Positions 16,996 through 25,075 of a stretch of DNA of 64,000 bases are shown one piece after another. The stretch covers positions 372,001 to 436,000 of the forward strand of contig CAWBXD010000014.1 in assembly GCA_963792705.1 (NCBI GenBank). Direction: 5' to 3'. Under the pieces are notes generated by a model. That model had not been told where the DNA came from. It was given only the letters and a program-made list of their open reading frames with translations, and did not search any database. Position numbers and translations under genes: made by a program. Numbering within the stretch: position 1 is the first letter of the stretch; each line of letters starts with the position of its first letter. This DNA comes from JBBQVS01 sp963792705. Lineage in GTDB: Bacteria > Chloroflexota > Ktedonobacteria > Ktedonobacterales > Ktedonobacteraceae.

Positions 16996-18141
16996 TCAAT
17001 TCATAAGTATCTCTAGTTTTTGCGTAATCTCTTCAACGCCCCAGAAGAAGCTTTGCAAGTCCTGTACCCACTCAAAGTAACTCACTGTAACTCCGCCAGC
17101 ATTTGCTAAGATGTCAGGAATGACAAGACAGTTCTGTTCAAAGAGGATACGATCAGCTTCGGGCGTCGTCGGTCCATTAGCAGCCTCAGCGATAATACGC
17201 GCCTGCACTCGTCCTGCGTTCTCGGCCGTGATTACGCCTTCGGTCGCAGCCGGAATCAGGATATCACACGGAACCTCTAGCACGTCTTGTACACGGAGAC
17301 TTTGTGCTTGTGGAAAGCCTACTACGGTGCCGCGCTCTTGCTTGTGACGCAATACAGCAGCCGGATCAAGACCAGATTCGTTATAGATGCCGCCTCGCGT
17401 ATCACTTACCGCAACGATTTTACAACCTTCATTGTGAAAGAGACGCGCAGCAATAGAGCCTGCATTCCCATACCCTTGAATACTTACTCGTGCGCCTTTC
17501 AATGGCATCCCGATATGCTTGGCAGCCTGTCGCGTCACGAAAAGTACACCTGTCGCGGTTGCATCATTACGTCCCTCACTGCCACCGATTGAAAGTGGTT
17601 TGCCTGTCACTACTGCAGGCACAGAGAAGCCAGCATGCATTGAATAAGTATCCATCATCCAAGCCATTACTTGAGAGTTGGTATTAACATCAGGGGCTGG
17701 AATATCGCTATGAGGTCCAATGATGATAGAAATTTCGGTCGTATAGCGGCGCGTCATGCGCTCAAGTTCGGCAGGAGTCATATTCTTGGGGTCACAGATA
17801 ACGCCACCTTTTGCGCCACCATAGGGAATGCCCACCACAGCGCATTTCCACGTCATCCACATCGCTAAAGCCTTGACTTCATCGAGCGTCACATCAGGAC
17901 TATAGCGAATACCACCTTTGGCAGGACCTCGATTCATATTGTGTTGAACACGGTAGCCTGTAAATGTTTTGATACGTCCACTATCAAGACGCACTGGAAA
18001 ATTGACCGCTAGTTCACGTTTCGGCTGACGCAAAATCTCCCGCATATCTTCGGAGAGGTTCAATTTCTCAGCCGCTAGTTCAAACTGCTGAACCGCCATA
18101 TGGTAGGGGTTCAAAGCAGCAGACGACACGTCGTTGTGCAT
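16996..18141 (-). CDS. Glu/Leu/Phe/Val dehydrogenase, truncated by an in-frame TGA
   Basis: This NAD(P)-dependent amino-acid dehydrogenase of the glutamate dehydrogenase family interconverts glutamate and 2-oxoglutarate plus ammonia. Visible are GPAKGGIRYSPDV, the catalytic-lysine region PYGGAKGGV, GPHSDIPAPDVNT and the Rossmann motif IQGYGNAGSIAARL. The reading frame stops at TGA after LEILMN at 381 residues, yet the missing C-terminal 39 residues continue in frame downstream. The family is normally 410-430 residues. ATG 18141 is preferred over a TTG at 18195. The product may be inactive or unstable, or the TGA may be a sequence error. Specificity for Glu over Leu is likely but not proven. 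Confidence 0.85.
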   Translation of the reverse strand: MHNDVSSAALNPYHMAVQQFELAAEKLNLSEDMREILRQPKRELAVNFPVRLDSGRIKTFTGYRVQHNMNRGPAKGGIRYSPDVTLDEVKALAMWMTWKCAVVGIPYGGAKGGVICDPKNMTPAELERMTRRYTTEISIIIGPHSDIPAPDVNTNSQVMAWMMDTYSMHAGFSVPAVVTGKPLSIGGSEGRNDATATGVLFVTRQAAKHIGMPLKGARVSIQGYGNAGSIAARLFHNEGCKIVAVSDTRGGIYNESGLDPAAVLRHKQERGTVVGFPQAQSLRVQDVLEVPCDILIPAATEGVITAENAGRVQARIIAEAANGPTTPEADRILFEQNCLVIPDILANAGGVTVSYFEWVQDLQSFFWGVEEITQKLEILMN

Positions 18142-18234
18142 AGCCTGCAACTGCCTTTCATATTCTATTGTGTGCAATAATAAAGAGGAACACAATACCT
18201 GCGTTCCTCTTTCTAGTATACCACGACCCTTACA

Positions 18235-19722
18235 TTAGTCTTGCGTTTCATCAAGTTGTTTACGCAACAACGTTTGTACCATATCGGCCTTCGCTTGCCC
18301 ACGCGTTTGCTTCATAACTTGCCCAACCAACGATTGAAGCGCATTGGTTTTACCACTCCGATAATCGGCTGCGGCCTTCGCGTTATTAGCAATCACCTCT
18401 CCGACGATACGCTCAAGCGTCGCGGTATCATTAATTGGCGGCTTGATACCTTTGCGTGTCACAATCGCCTCTGGCATCTCACCAGAAGTAAAGGCTTCGT
18501 CCAACACGTCCTTCGCTTGTTTGCCGGTGATGCGCTCTTTATCAAGCAGGTCTAGCAGGTTTGCTAACGCCTCCGGTGTGACACGACACTCTTGTATAGA
18601 AATGGCATTCACTTTTAGCAAACGAACCAGATCGCTTAAAAGCCAATTACTTGCTGCTTTCGCACGTGTCTTGATATCTTTTACACTTGAGACTGTCAAG
18701 ACTTGTTCAAGATAATCGCCAAGTGCCTTATCTTCGGTTAAAACGTTCGCATCTTGCTCGGAAAGCCCAAGGCTTGTCATATAGCGTACACGACGTGCAT
18801 CAGGAAGTTCCGGTAAATGTGAGCGTATCTCTTCTACCTGCTCGCTACGAATCAGCAACGGTGGTAAGTCTGGCTCAGGAAAGTAGCGGTAGTCATGTGC
18901 TTGCTCTTTACTGCGCTGCGAAACAGTTACACCTCTGTTTTCAACCCAACCACGCGTCTCTTGTACGATAGTTCCACCAGAGCGCAGAACCTCGACTTGC
19001 CGTTGTGCCTCATACTCAATAGCGCGTTCTACAGCGCGGAAACTGTTCATGTTTTTGATCTCGGTCTTAACACCAAGCTCCTGTTGTCCACGTGGACGAA
19101 TAGAAACGTTTGCGTCACAACGCAGACTTCCCTCTTCCAAGCGACCTGACGCGACCCCCAGATACACCAGAATTTCGCGCAACTTCTGCATATAGAGCCG
19201 CGCCTCTTCCGCGCTACGCATATCTGGCTCACTGACAATCTCCATCAACGGTGTGCCAGCGCGGTTCACGTCAATCAAACTATACCCGTTGTGGTGATTT
19301 AGACGAGCGGTATCTTCCTCAAGGTGAACACGCGTAATACCAATACGTCGCGTCTGCCCATGAAGTTCAACATTGAGATACCCATTCTGACTGAGTGGAA
19401 CATCATATTGCGAGATTTGGTAGCCCTTCATCAGGTCGGGATAGGGATAGTTTTTGCGGTCAAATTTAGAATATTCGGGTATTGTACAATTGAGTGCCAA
19501 TGCGGTCATAATGGTGTAGCGTACAGCTTGTTCATTAATGACAGGCATCACCCCAGGCATACCCATACAGACAGGGCATACATGGGTGTTTGGTGCCTCG
19601 TTCGCATAGCCCGTGCTGCACGAGCAAAACATCTTGCTCTTGGTCAAGAGCTGAGAGTGGACCTCAAGGCCAATTACCAGTTCAAAGTCAGTATCTACAG
19701 GTGTATGTGTTGTCGTCGTCAT
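18235..19722 (-). CDS. gatB: Asp-tRNA(Asn)/Glu-tRNA(Gln) amidotransferase subunit B
   Basis: This 495-residue GatB binds tRNA and amidates Glu or Asp charged on tRNA(Gln)/tRNA(Asn) with ammonia passed from GatA. The GLEVHSQLLTKSKMFC start, the zinc-site cysteines (CSCS and CPVC), the kinase-like core (DFNRAGTPL-type segment reads DVNRAGTPLMEIV) and the C-terminal YqeY-like tail are all present. GatA and GatC are not in the window, so the complex is encoded at scattered loci. GAGG 6 nt upstream supports the ATG. It implies the indirect route to Gln-tRNA and/or Asn-tRNA. Confidence 0.96.
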   Translation of the reverse strand: MTTTTHTPVDTDFELVIGLEVHSQLLTKSKMFCSCSTGYANEAPNTHVCPVCMGMPGVMPVINEQAVRYTIMTALALNCTIPEYSKFDRKNYPYPDLMKGYQISQYDVPLSQNGYLNVELHGQTRRIGITRVHLEEDTARLNHHNGYSLIDVNRAGTPLMEIVSEPDMRSAEEARLYMQKLREILVYLGVASGRLEEGSLRCDANVSIRPRGQQELGVKTEIKNMNSFRAVERAIEYEAQRQVEVLRSGGTIVQETRGWVENRGVTVSQRSKEQAHDYRYFPEPDLPPLLIRSEQVEEIRSHLPELPDARRVRYMTSLGLSEQDANVLTEDKALGDYLEQVLTVSSVKDIKTRAKAASNWLLSDLVRLLKVNAISIQECRVTPEALANLLDLLDKERITGKQAKDVLDEAFTSGEMPEAIVTRKGIKPPINDTATLERIVGEVIANNAKAAADYRSGKTNALQSLVGQVMKQTRGQAKADMVQTLLRKQLDETQD

Positions 19723-19905
19723 TACTACCTCGCCTCTCGCAGAATGGATTGTGTTATGTGTTTGCTCGTTCTAAGTCTAGCGGTTTTCTAGGTATTCGTC
19801 AATGGGAAAAAACGTACTCAATCCACGAAATTTGCTAACTCTACGGTTCTTTTAAGGTGACGAAGTAGAAAACAATAAAAAGCTTTGTCTGAATGTCTTA
19901 TACAA
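19723..19905. other. Divergent intergenic region between gatB and the GTPase gene
   Basis: No gene here. It should contain the gatB promoter on the minus strand, but no clear -10 was found. Confidence 0.5.
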
Positions 19906-19934
19906 TTGGCATTATTGACAAAATAGGTTATACT
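19906..19934 (+). promoter_or_regulatory. Promoter of the MglA-like GTPase gene
   Basis: TTGGCA (19906-19911) and TATACT (19929-19934) with a 17-nt spacer form a good housekeeping promoter. The predicted leader is about 115 nt. Confidence 0.7.
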
Positions 19935-20057
19935 GTGCCAAACGCAGGAACAATCAGTCACCTCGCTACCGGACAACCACCAGGCAGGCAGGAAGTGGCG
20001 CTAGTACATGCTACTGAGTGCATACATGTACAAAAGCGGGCAGGAGAGAAGTAAGAT

Positions 20058-20642
20058 ATGTCCCTAATCAATATGGCAAAACGCGAAATCAACTGTAAAA
20101 TCGTTTATTATGGCATCGGATTGTGTGGCAAAACTACCAATCTGCACTATATACATCAGGCGGTCAACCCACAAGATGTTGGCGACATGGTTTCTATCGA
20201 CACAGAAACCGAGCGAACCCTGTATTTTGATCTCCTTCCTCTTGAACTCGGCAAAGTTCATGGCTTCCAAATTCGTTTCCAACTCTATACCGTTCCCGGT
20301 CAGATTCTTTATCAGCAAACGCGTATTTCAGTACTCAAGGGTGCCGACTGCGTTATCTTTGTAGCAGATTCACAGGCCAGCAAATTGCAAGAAAATATTG
20401 AGTGCTGGAACGAACTACAAGAACAACTGCGTCGTATGAATAAAGATATTGCTGACTTTCCGTTGGTCATGCAATGGAATAAGCGAGACCTTCCCGATGT
20501 CTTACCAACATCCGTACTAGAAAAATATCTTAACCCCAACCGTGTTCCTAGCTTTGATGGGATTGCGGTAAGCGGTAAGGGCGTGATTGAGTCCCTGCGC
20601 GTTGGCATCAACTCCACACTTCAACGATTGGAACGTATCTAA
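20058..20642 (+). CDS. MglA-like small Ras-family GTPase
   Basis: This 194-residue cytoplasmic GTPase has a P-loop GIGLCGKTTN (19-28), the switch region TERTLYFDLL, the G3 motif TVPGQ (78-82; MglA proteins have PGQ where Ras has DTAGQ), and G4 NKRD (141-144). In Myxococcus and Thermus MglA controls cell polarity and motility with an MglB GAP. No roadblock/MglB gene is adjacent here, so its role may be polarity, surface structures or signalling. The neighbour downstream is a response regulator separated by a 30-bp hairpin, so it is probably a separate unit. The family call is firm; the role is inferred. Confidence 0.9.
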   Translation: MSLINMAKREINCKIVYYGIGLCGKTTNLHYIHQAVNPQDVGDMVSIDTETERTLYFDLLPLELGKVHGFQIRFQLYTVPGQILYQQTRISVLKGADCVIFVADSQASKLQENIECWNELQEQLRRMNKDIADFPLVMQWNKRDLPDVLPTSVLEKYLNPNRVPSFDGIAVSGKGVIESLRVGINSTLQRLERI

Positions 20643-20650
20643 CACTTCAC

Positions 20651-20713
20651 AGAGGTAATAGCATGTAGGTGGGAACTTGATTCTCAAGTTCCCACCTACA
20701 TGCTATTACCTCT
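20651..20713 (+). terminator. 30-bp perfect hairpin after the GTPase gene
   Basis: Arms 20651-20680 and 20684-20713 pair perfectly over 30 bp with a 3-nt loop. It starts 9 nt after the stop codon and lacks a T-run. The next promoter begins 10 nt later. Confidence 0.7.
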
Positions 20714-20722
20714 ACAACATAA

Positions 20723-20751
20723 TTGTTGACTCTTGATAAAACATGTATAAT
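20723..20751 (+). promoter_or_regulatory. Candidate promoter of the second response regulator
   Basis: A consensus TATAAT (20746-20751) has TTGTTG 17 nt upstream (20723-20728). The leader would be about 120 nt. Confidence 0.55.
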
Positions 20752-20880
20752 AGGCAAACGCAAGGCGTAACTATCCTCTGAACGCCTACAATCATACTTT
20801 TGGATGTGTACGTATACTAAACAAAGAGCAGGTACCCTAGCAAACACGTTCCGCGCACCTGCCCTGTATGAAGGAATCAC

Positions 20881-21570
20881 ATGGAAACGATACGTGTCAT
20901 CGTTATTGACGAGCAGCCACTCTTTCGTGCGGGCATTCGCGCGACTCTTGAAGGTACGGGCGACTGCCAGATTGTCGGAGAATCTACCGATACTTTTGAT
21001 GTGCTCGAATTGGCTCGTATACACAACCCTGATGTAGCTTTGATCGACACTGGCTTGCTCACATCCGATCCTCTTGAGATCGCTCGCCAGGCACGCCATC
21101 TTGTGCCACGAATGGCAATCATTATGCTCACTCCTTCCGAAGATGAGGAGCGTTTATTTCAATCAATCAAAGTAGGAGCAGCCGCCTACTACACACGTAA
21201 TATTACGCCTGTTGACCTGATAGACGCTGTGCGGAAGGTTAGTAATGGCGAATACCTTATTCAGGATGATGTGCTTTCTAAACCACAACTCGCCAGTCGC
21301 GTTCTTAAATCGTTCCGCGAGTTAACGGTCGAGGAGGAAGAGGGTGAAGCAAAGGACCTTTATTCTCCACTTTCAACACGAGAAGTTGAGATACTTGACT
21401 ACATCGCGCGCGGAAATAGCAATAAAGAAATTGCAAAATCACTTAAAATCAGCGATCAAACTGTGAAAAATCACATTACATCAATCCTCAAAAAGCTCTC
21501 AGTCAATGATCGTACTGCTGCCGTTGTGCATGCATTACGTCATGGCTGGATCAAAATGGGCGAAAATTAG
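20881..21570 (+). CDS. NarL/FixJ-type response regulator with altered receiver
   Basis: This 229-residue regulator has a receiver (1-120) with D10-E11, the phospho-acceptor position D56 (VALIDTGLL) and T84, but the invariant Lys is replaced by Arg (R106 in AYYTRNITP). A LuxR HTH follows (about 165-225, LSTREVEILDYI and NKEIAKSLKISDQTVKNHI). The Lys normally anchors the phosphoryl group, so signalling may be weak or non-canonical. No kinase is nearby. AAGGA before the ATG supports the start. A strong convergent terminator follows. Confidence 0.9.
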   Translation: METIRVIVIDEQPLFRAGIRATLEGTGDCQIVGESTDTFDVLELARIHNPDVALIDTGLLTSDPLEIARQARHLVPRMAIIMLTPSEDEERLFQSIKVGAAAYYTRNITPVDLIDAVRKVSNGEYLIQDDVLSKPQLASRVLKSFRELTVEEEEGEAKDLYSPLSTREVEILDYIARGNSNKEIAKSLKISDQTVKNHITSILKKLSVNDRTAAVVHALRHGWIKMGEN

Positions 21571-21608
21571 GAGTTTGTTATAGCCCATTAGTACCAATTT
21601 GAATTTTG

Positions 21609-21648
21609 TGAAAAGCGTCTTTTGAGATATCCCAAAAGACGCTTTTCA
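21609..21648. terminator. 16-bp bidirectional terminator
   Basis: Perfect arms 21609-21624 and 21633-21648 with an 8-nt loop; the arms are flanked inside by TTTT/AAAA runs. It sits between two converging genes. Confidence 0.8.
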
Positions 21649-21661
21649 TTGGTTGAATCAT

Positions 21662-22183
21662 TCAAAGCCAAACCGAGAGAACTTCTTTTCCGCTATTTGC
21701 ATCGACAAAAACATAGAGGTCATGGTAAGAGCGGGTAGAGGGTACAGGGTCTACGGAGGCATTGTTTGGTTCAATGGGAATATGCTGGTATAACACCAAC
21801 CAGACAGGTACATTGTTTAATGCAGTGTGTGTTGTAGTTCCTATGGGAGCATAGGTAAGCGAGACATATTTTGCGTTCGTACTTTTTGCGTCGTTAGCTG
21901 CCTCTGGCTCAAGCTGATTGGCAATCGTCATCGCTTGTTGTTGCGTAAGAGTTGAGCTTTGACCAGCAGAGCTAAGACGAATACCTTCCGCAACAAGTTG
22001 TGGCACTTGTATATCAGAGGGAGTTGCGTTCGCACCAGTTACAGGCCAAATAAAGGCACCTGACGTGTTATTATGCTGTCCAAGCAATAACCAGCCAAGC
22101 CAAAGGCAACCGAGACCGAGTAGAACGGCTCCCACAATTCCGCTAATACGTTTTGATTGTGATCGGCGGCGTCGCTTCGCCAT
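21662..22183 (-). CDS. Small membrane-anchored protein, PepSY-like tail possible
   Basis: This 173-residue protein has a strongly basic N terminus (AKRRRRSQSKR), one membrane segment (about 16-35, GIVGAVLLGLGCLWLGWLLL) and an extracytoplasmic domain. The domain ends with VPVWLVLYQHIP and YVFVDANSGKEVLSVWL, which resembles the last strands of PepSY-type domains, but this is only a loose resemblance. GGGAG 7 nt upstream favours ATG 22183 over GTG 22189. It is transcribed divergently from glgP. The function is unknown. Confidence 0.65.
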   Translation of the reverse strand: MAKRRRRSQSKRISGIVGAVLLGLGCLWLGWLLLGQHNNTSGAFIWPVTGANATPSDIQVPQLVAEGIRLSSAGQSSTLTQQQAMTIANQLEPEAANDAKSTNAKYVSLTYAPIGTTTHTALNNVPVWLVLYQHIPIEPNNASVDPVPSTRSYHDLYVFVDANSGKEVLSVWL

Positions 22184-22262
22184 TCTCACGCTCCCACTTA
22201 TACTACAGTATCATTTTTGTCCCGGCTAGTATAGCGCAAAGTCGGCATTGTAGCAAATTTTG

Positions 22263-22292
22263 TTGACCTCGTTTTCGCTGGCAAGATATACT
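22263..22292 (+). promoter_or_regulatory. Promoter of glgP
   Basis: TTGACC (22263-22268) and TATACT (22287-22292) with an 18-nt spacer lie about 60 nt before the GTG start. Confidence 0.65.
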
Positions 22293-22355
22293 GGTAGTAA
22301 GAGGTAAAATAGCATTCTTTTTTGCTTCTCATGAGAAGAAAGGAATTTTAGTTCT

Positions 22356-24911
22356 GTGAAAGTTTATGGCCGCATAACGGTTTTTCCGGTGATGCCCCCT
22401 CGCATTAACCGCCTATATGAACTTGCCTATAACCTATGGTGGAGCTGGCGCCCCGAAGCACGCCTCCTCTATAGCACCCTTGATCCTGTGTTGTGGGAGC
22501 ACGTCGGACATAACCCTGTGCGCTTTCTTAGTGAAGTACACCCCAGCATCTTAGAAAAAGCTGCGGCTAACACCGAATATTTGCAACAGTTCGACAACGT
22601 TCTAAACGATTTCGATTACTACATGCATCCACGCGCCGATGATACCTGGTTTTCTAGCACCTATCCTGAATTGACGGAGAAGGTTATCGCGTATTTCTCG
22701 GCAGAGTTTGGCCTTACCGAAGCTTTGCCCATTTATTCGGGTGGTCTCGGTATTCTCTCAGGCGATCACTGTAAAGAGGCCAGTGACCTTGGTTTGCCAT
22801 TTGTTGGCGTTGGTTTCTTGTACCCACAAGGCTACTTTCACCAGCGCGTCACACGTGATGGCCGACAGGAAGCGACCTACGACAAGCTACATTTCTCTGA
22901 AGCACCCGCTACTCCAGCGACAGGGCCAGATGGCAGTGAAATTATGATTAATGTCGATTTGCCCGGTCGTCGCATCTATGCAAAGGTTTGGAAGATACAG
23001 GTTGGACGCATCCCCTTGTATCTAATGGACACGGACGTAGCCCCAAATGCTCCTCATGACCGTGAGCTTTCGGCACGTCTCTATTCTGGCGATCACGAGA
23101 TGCGTATCTCGCAAGAGATTGTGCTAGGCATCGGCGGTGTACGTACACTACGTGCTCTCGGTATCACGCCATCTGCATGGCACCTTAATGAAGGACATGC
23201 TGCATTCTTGAATTTAGAGCGTTGCCGCGAGTTAGTTGTCTCTGGTCTCACCTTCAATGAAGCTCGTGAGGCGGTAGCAGCGAACTCGCTTTTCACAACA
23301 CACACTCCTGTTCCAGCAGGCAATGACACATTCAGCTATGAACTCATCGACAAATACTTCGCAAGCTACTGGGGACAACTAGGGCTGAGCCGCGACCAAT
23401 TTATGGATGTCGCGCGTGAAGAGCATAGTTGGGGGCCAACCTATGGTATGACGATATTAGCCCTCAAGTTAACTGGACAGCACAATGGTGTGAGCGCACT
23501 ACATGGCAATGTTTCCCGCAAGATGTGGCAGTTCCTCTGGCCGGGTACAGAAGTCGATGAGGTGCCGATAGGCTCAATAACCAACGGTATCCATACCTTT
23601 TCCTGGATCGCGCCAGAGGTCAATGAGCTATTCAGACGCTATCTTGATAAGGATTGGGGCCGCTATGTTGACAACCAGAAATTCTGGGACAACAACATCG
23701 AAAATATTCCCGATGCAGAGTTATGGAAGACGCACGCCCAACGCAAAGAGGCACTCATCACCTACTCGCGCAATCGACTAAAACAGCAACACCTCCGCCT
23801 TGGTGAAGGCTCGCTACAAATAGCTGAGTTCGACAAGTTACTGGACCCGAATGCGTTAACGCTCGGTTTTGCTCGCCGTTTCGCAACATATAAACGTGCG
23901 ACGTTGCTCTTCCGAGATATCGAACGCCTCAAGCGCATTCTTAACAATCCAGATCGTCCGGTGCAGATTATCTATGCAGGTAAGGCCCATCCTGCTGATG
24001 AGCCAGGGAAGGCACTTATCGAGCAAGTGTATAAGCTATCACGCACAAGTGAGTTCAAAGGCAAGATCGTCTTCCTTGAGAACTACGATATCGACATGGC
24101 TCGCTACCTTGTCTCTGGCACCGATGTGTGGCTAAACAACCCTATTCGTCCATACGAGGCAAGTGGCACTAGTGGTCAAAAGGCAGCACTCAACGGCCAG
24201 CCAAACTGTAGCATTCTTGATGGTTGGTGGGTCGAAGGCTATAACGGTAAAAATGGTTGGGCCATTGGCGAGGAACGCGAATATCACGACCAAGATGTAC
24301 AAGCAGAAGCCGATAGTATCTCGCTCTATCGCTTGCTCGAAGAGGAGATTGTACCAACATTCTTTGAACGTGATGCAAGTGGTGTTCCACATCGCTGGTT
24401 AGGCTATATGAAAGAAGCGATTCGGACATGTGCGCCAGAGTTTAGTATGCGTCGTATGGTCAAAGATTATACAACACACTACTACGTTCCCGAAATTCGG
24501 CAGAGTCAGCATGTCGAGCAAAACCACTACGAGCAAGCTCGTACCCTTGCCGCCTGGAAAGAGCATGTACGCGCAGGTTGGAACTCCCTTGAATTGTACG
24601 TCGATGGACAACGCGATGGACAACTTAGCCTTGGCGAAGGTATCAATGTGAAGGCATGGGTGCGTGCCGACGGATTGAAACCAGAAGACCTGAGCGTCGA
24701 ACTTGTCTATGGCGAGGTCAACGATGAAAACGTTCTTGCACAGCATGGTATCCCCATGAGCTATAGTAAGAAAGAACTGGATGGCTCCTATCGCTACGAT
24801 GCAAAGCTTAAACCCGACGAAAGTGGCAGCATCGCCTACAACGTCAGAGTTGTACCAACACACAGCGGATTGACCGAGAAGTACGAGATGGGTCTGATTC
24901 GCTGGGCGTAA
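22356..24911 (+). CDS. glgP: Alpha-glucan (glycogen) phosphorylase with N-terminal DUF3417
   Basis: This 851-residue GT35 enzyme releases glucose 1-phosphate from glycogen or maltodextrins using pyridoxal phosphate. An N-terminal DUF3417 region (about 10-115, PRINRLYELAYNLWWSWRPEA) precedes the phosphorylase core, which contains YSGGLGILSGDHCKEASDLG, WHLNEGHAAFL, and the cofactor-lysine region EASGTSGQKAALNG with DGWWVEGY. This short, bacterial/archaeal branch of the family is typical of Chloroflexi and actinobacteria. The start is GTG. It is monocistronic, closed by a 27-bp perfect hairpin. Its role is mobilising stored glucan. Confidence 0.94.
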   Translation: MKVYGRITVFPVMPPRINRLYELAYNLWWSWRPEARLLYSTLDPVLWEHVGHNPVRFLSEVHPSILEKAAANTEYLQQFDNVLNDFDYYMHPRADDTWFSSTYPELTEKVIAYFSAEFGLTEALPIYSGGLGILSGDHCKEASDLGLPFVGVGFLYPQGYFHQRVTRDGRQEATYDKLHFSEAPATPATGPDGSEIMINVDLPGRRIYAKVWKIQVGRIPLYLMDTDVAPNAPHDRELSARLYSGDHEMRISQEIVLGIGGVRTLRALGITPSAWHLNEGHAAFLNLERCRELVVSGLTFNEAREAVAANSLFTTHTPVPAGNDTFSYELIDKYFASYWGQLGLSRDQFMDVAREEHSWGPTYGMTILALKLTGQHNGVSALHGNVSRKMWQFLWPGTEVDEVPIGSITNGIHTFSWIAPEVNELFRRYLDKDWGRYVDNQKFWDNNIENIPDAELWKTHAQRKEALITYSRNRLKQQHLRLGEGSLQIAEFDKLLDPNALTLGFARRFATYKRATLLFRDIERLKRILNNPDRPVQIIYAGKAHPADEPGKALIEQVYKLSRTSEFKGKIVFLENYDIDMARYLVSGTDVWLNNPIRPYEASGTSGQKAALNGQPNCSILDGWWVEGYNGKNGWAIGEEREYHDQDVQAEADSISLYRLLEEEIVPTFFERDASGVPHRWLGYMKEAIRTCAPEFSMRRMVKDYTTHYYVPEIRQSQHVEQNHYEQARTLAAWKEHVRAGWNSLELYVDGQRDGQLSLGEGINVKAWVRADGLKPEDLSVELVYGEVNDENVLAQHGIPMSYSKKELDGSYRYDAKLKPDESGSIAYNVRVVPTHSGLTEKYEMGLIRWA

Positions 24912-24921
24912 AGAAAAGAGT

Positions 24922-24981
24922 TCGCATACACACAGATATGCCGCTTGGCTGTGACCAAGCGGCATATCTGTGTGTATGCGA
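24922..24981 (+). terminator. 27-bp perfect hairpin after glgP
   Basis: Arms 24922-24948 and 24955-24981 pair perfectly over 27 bp with a 6-nt loop, 10 nt past the glgP stop. No T-run follows. Confidence 0.75.
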
Positions 24982-25075
24982 GATATTTAACACTAGCATC
25001 GACATAGGCCGATGGTCTATAATCTAACATACGCAACAGATCATCGAGGACTGTTTCTCATTGGAGAGGTCGCAC

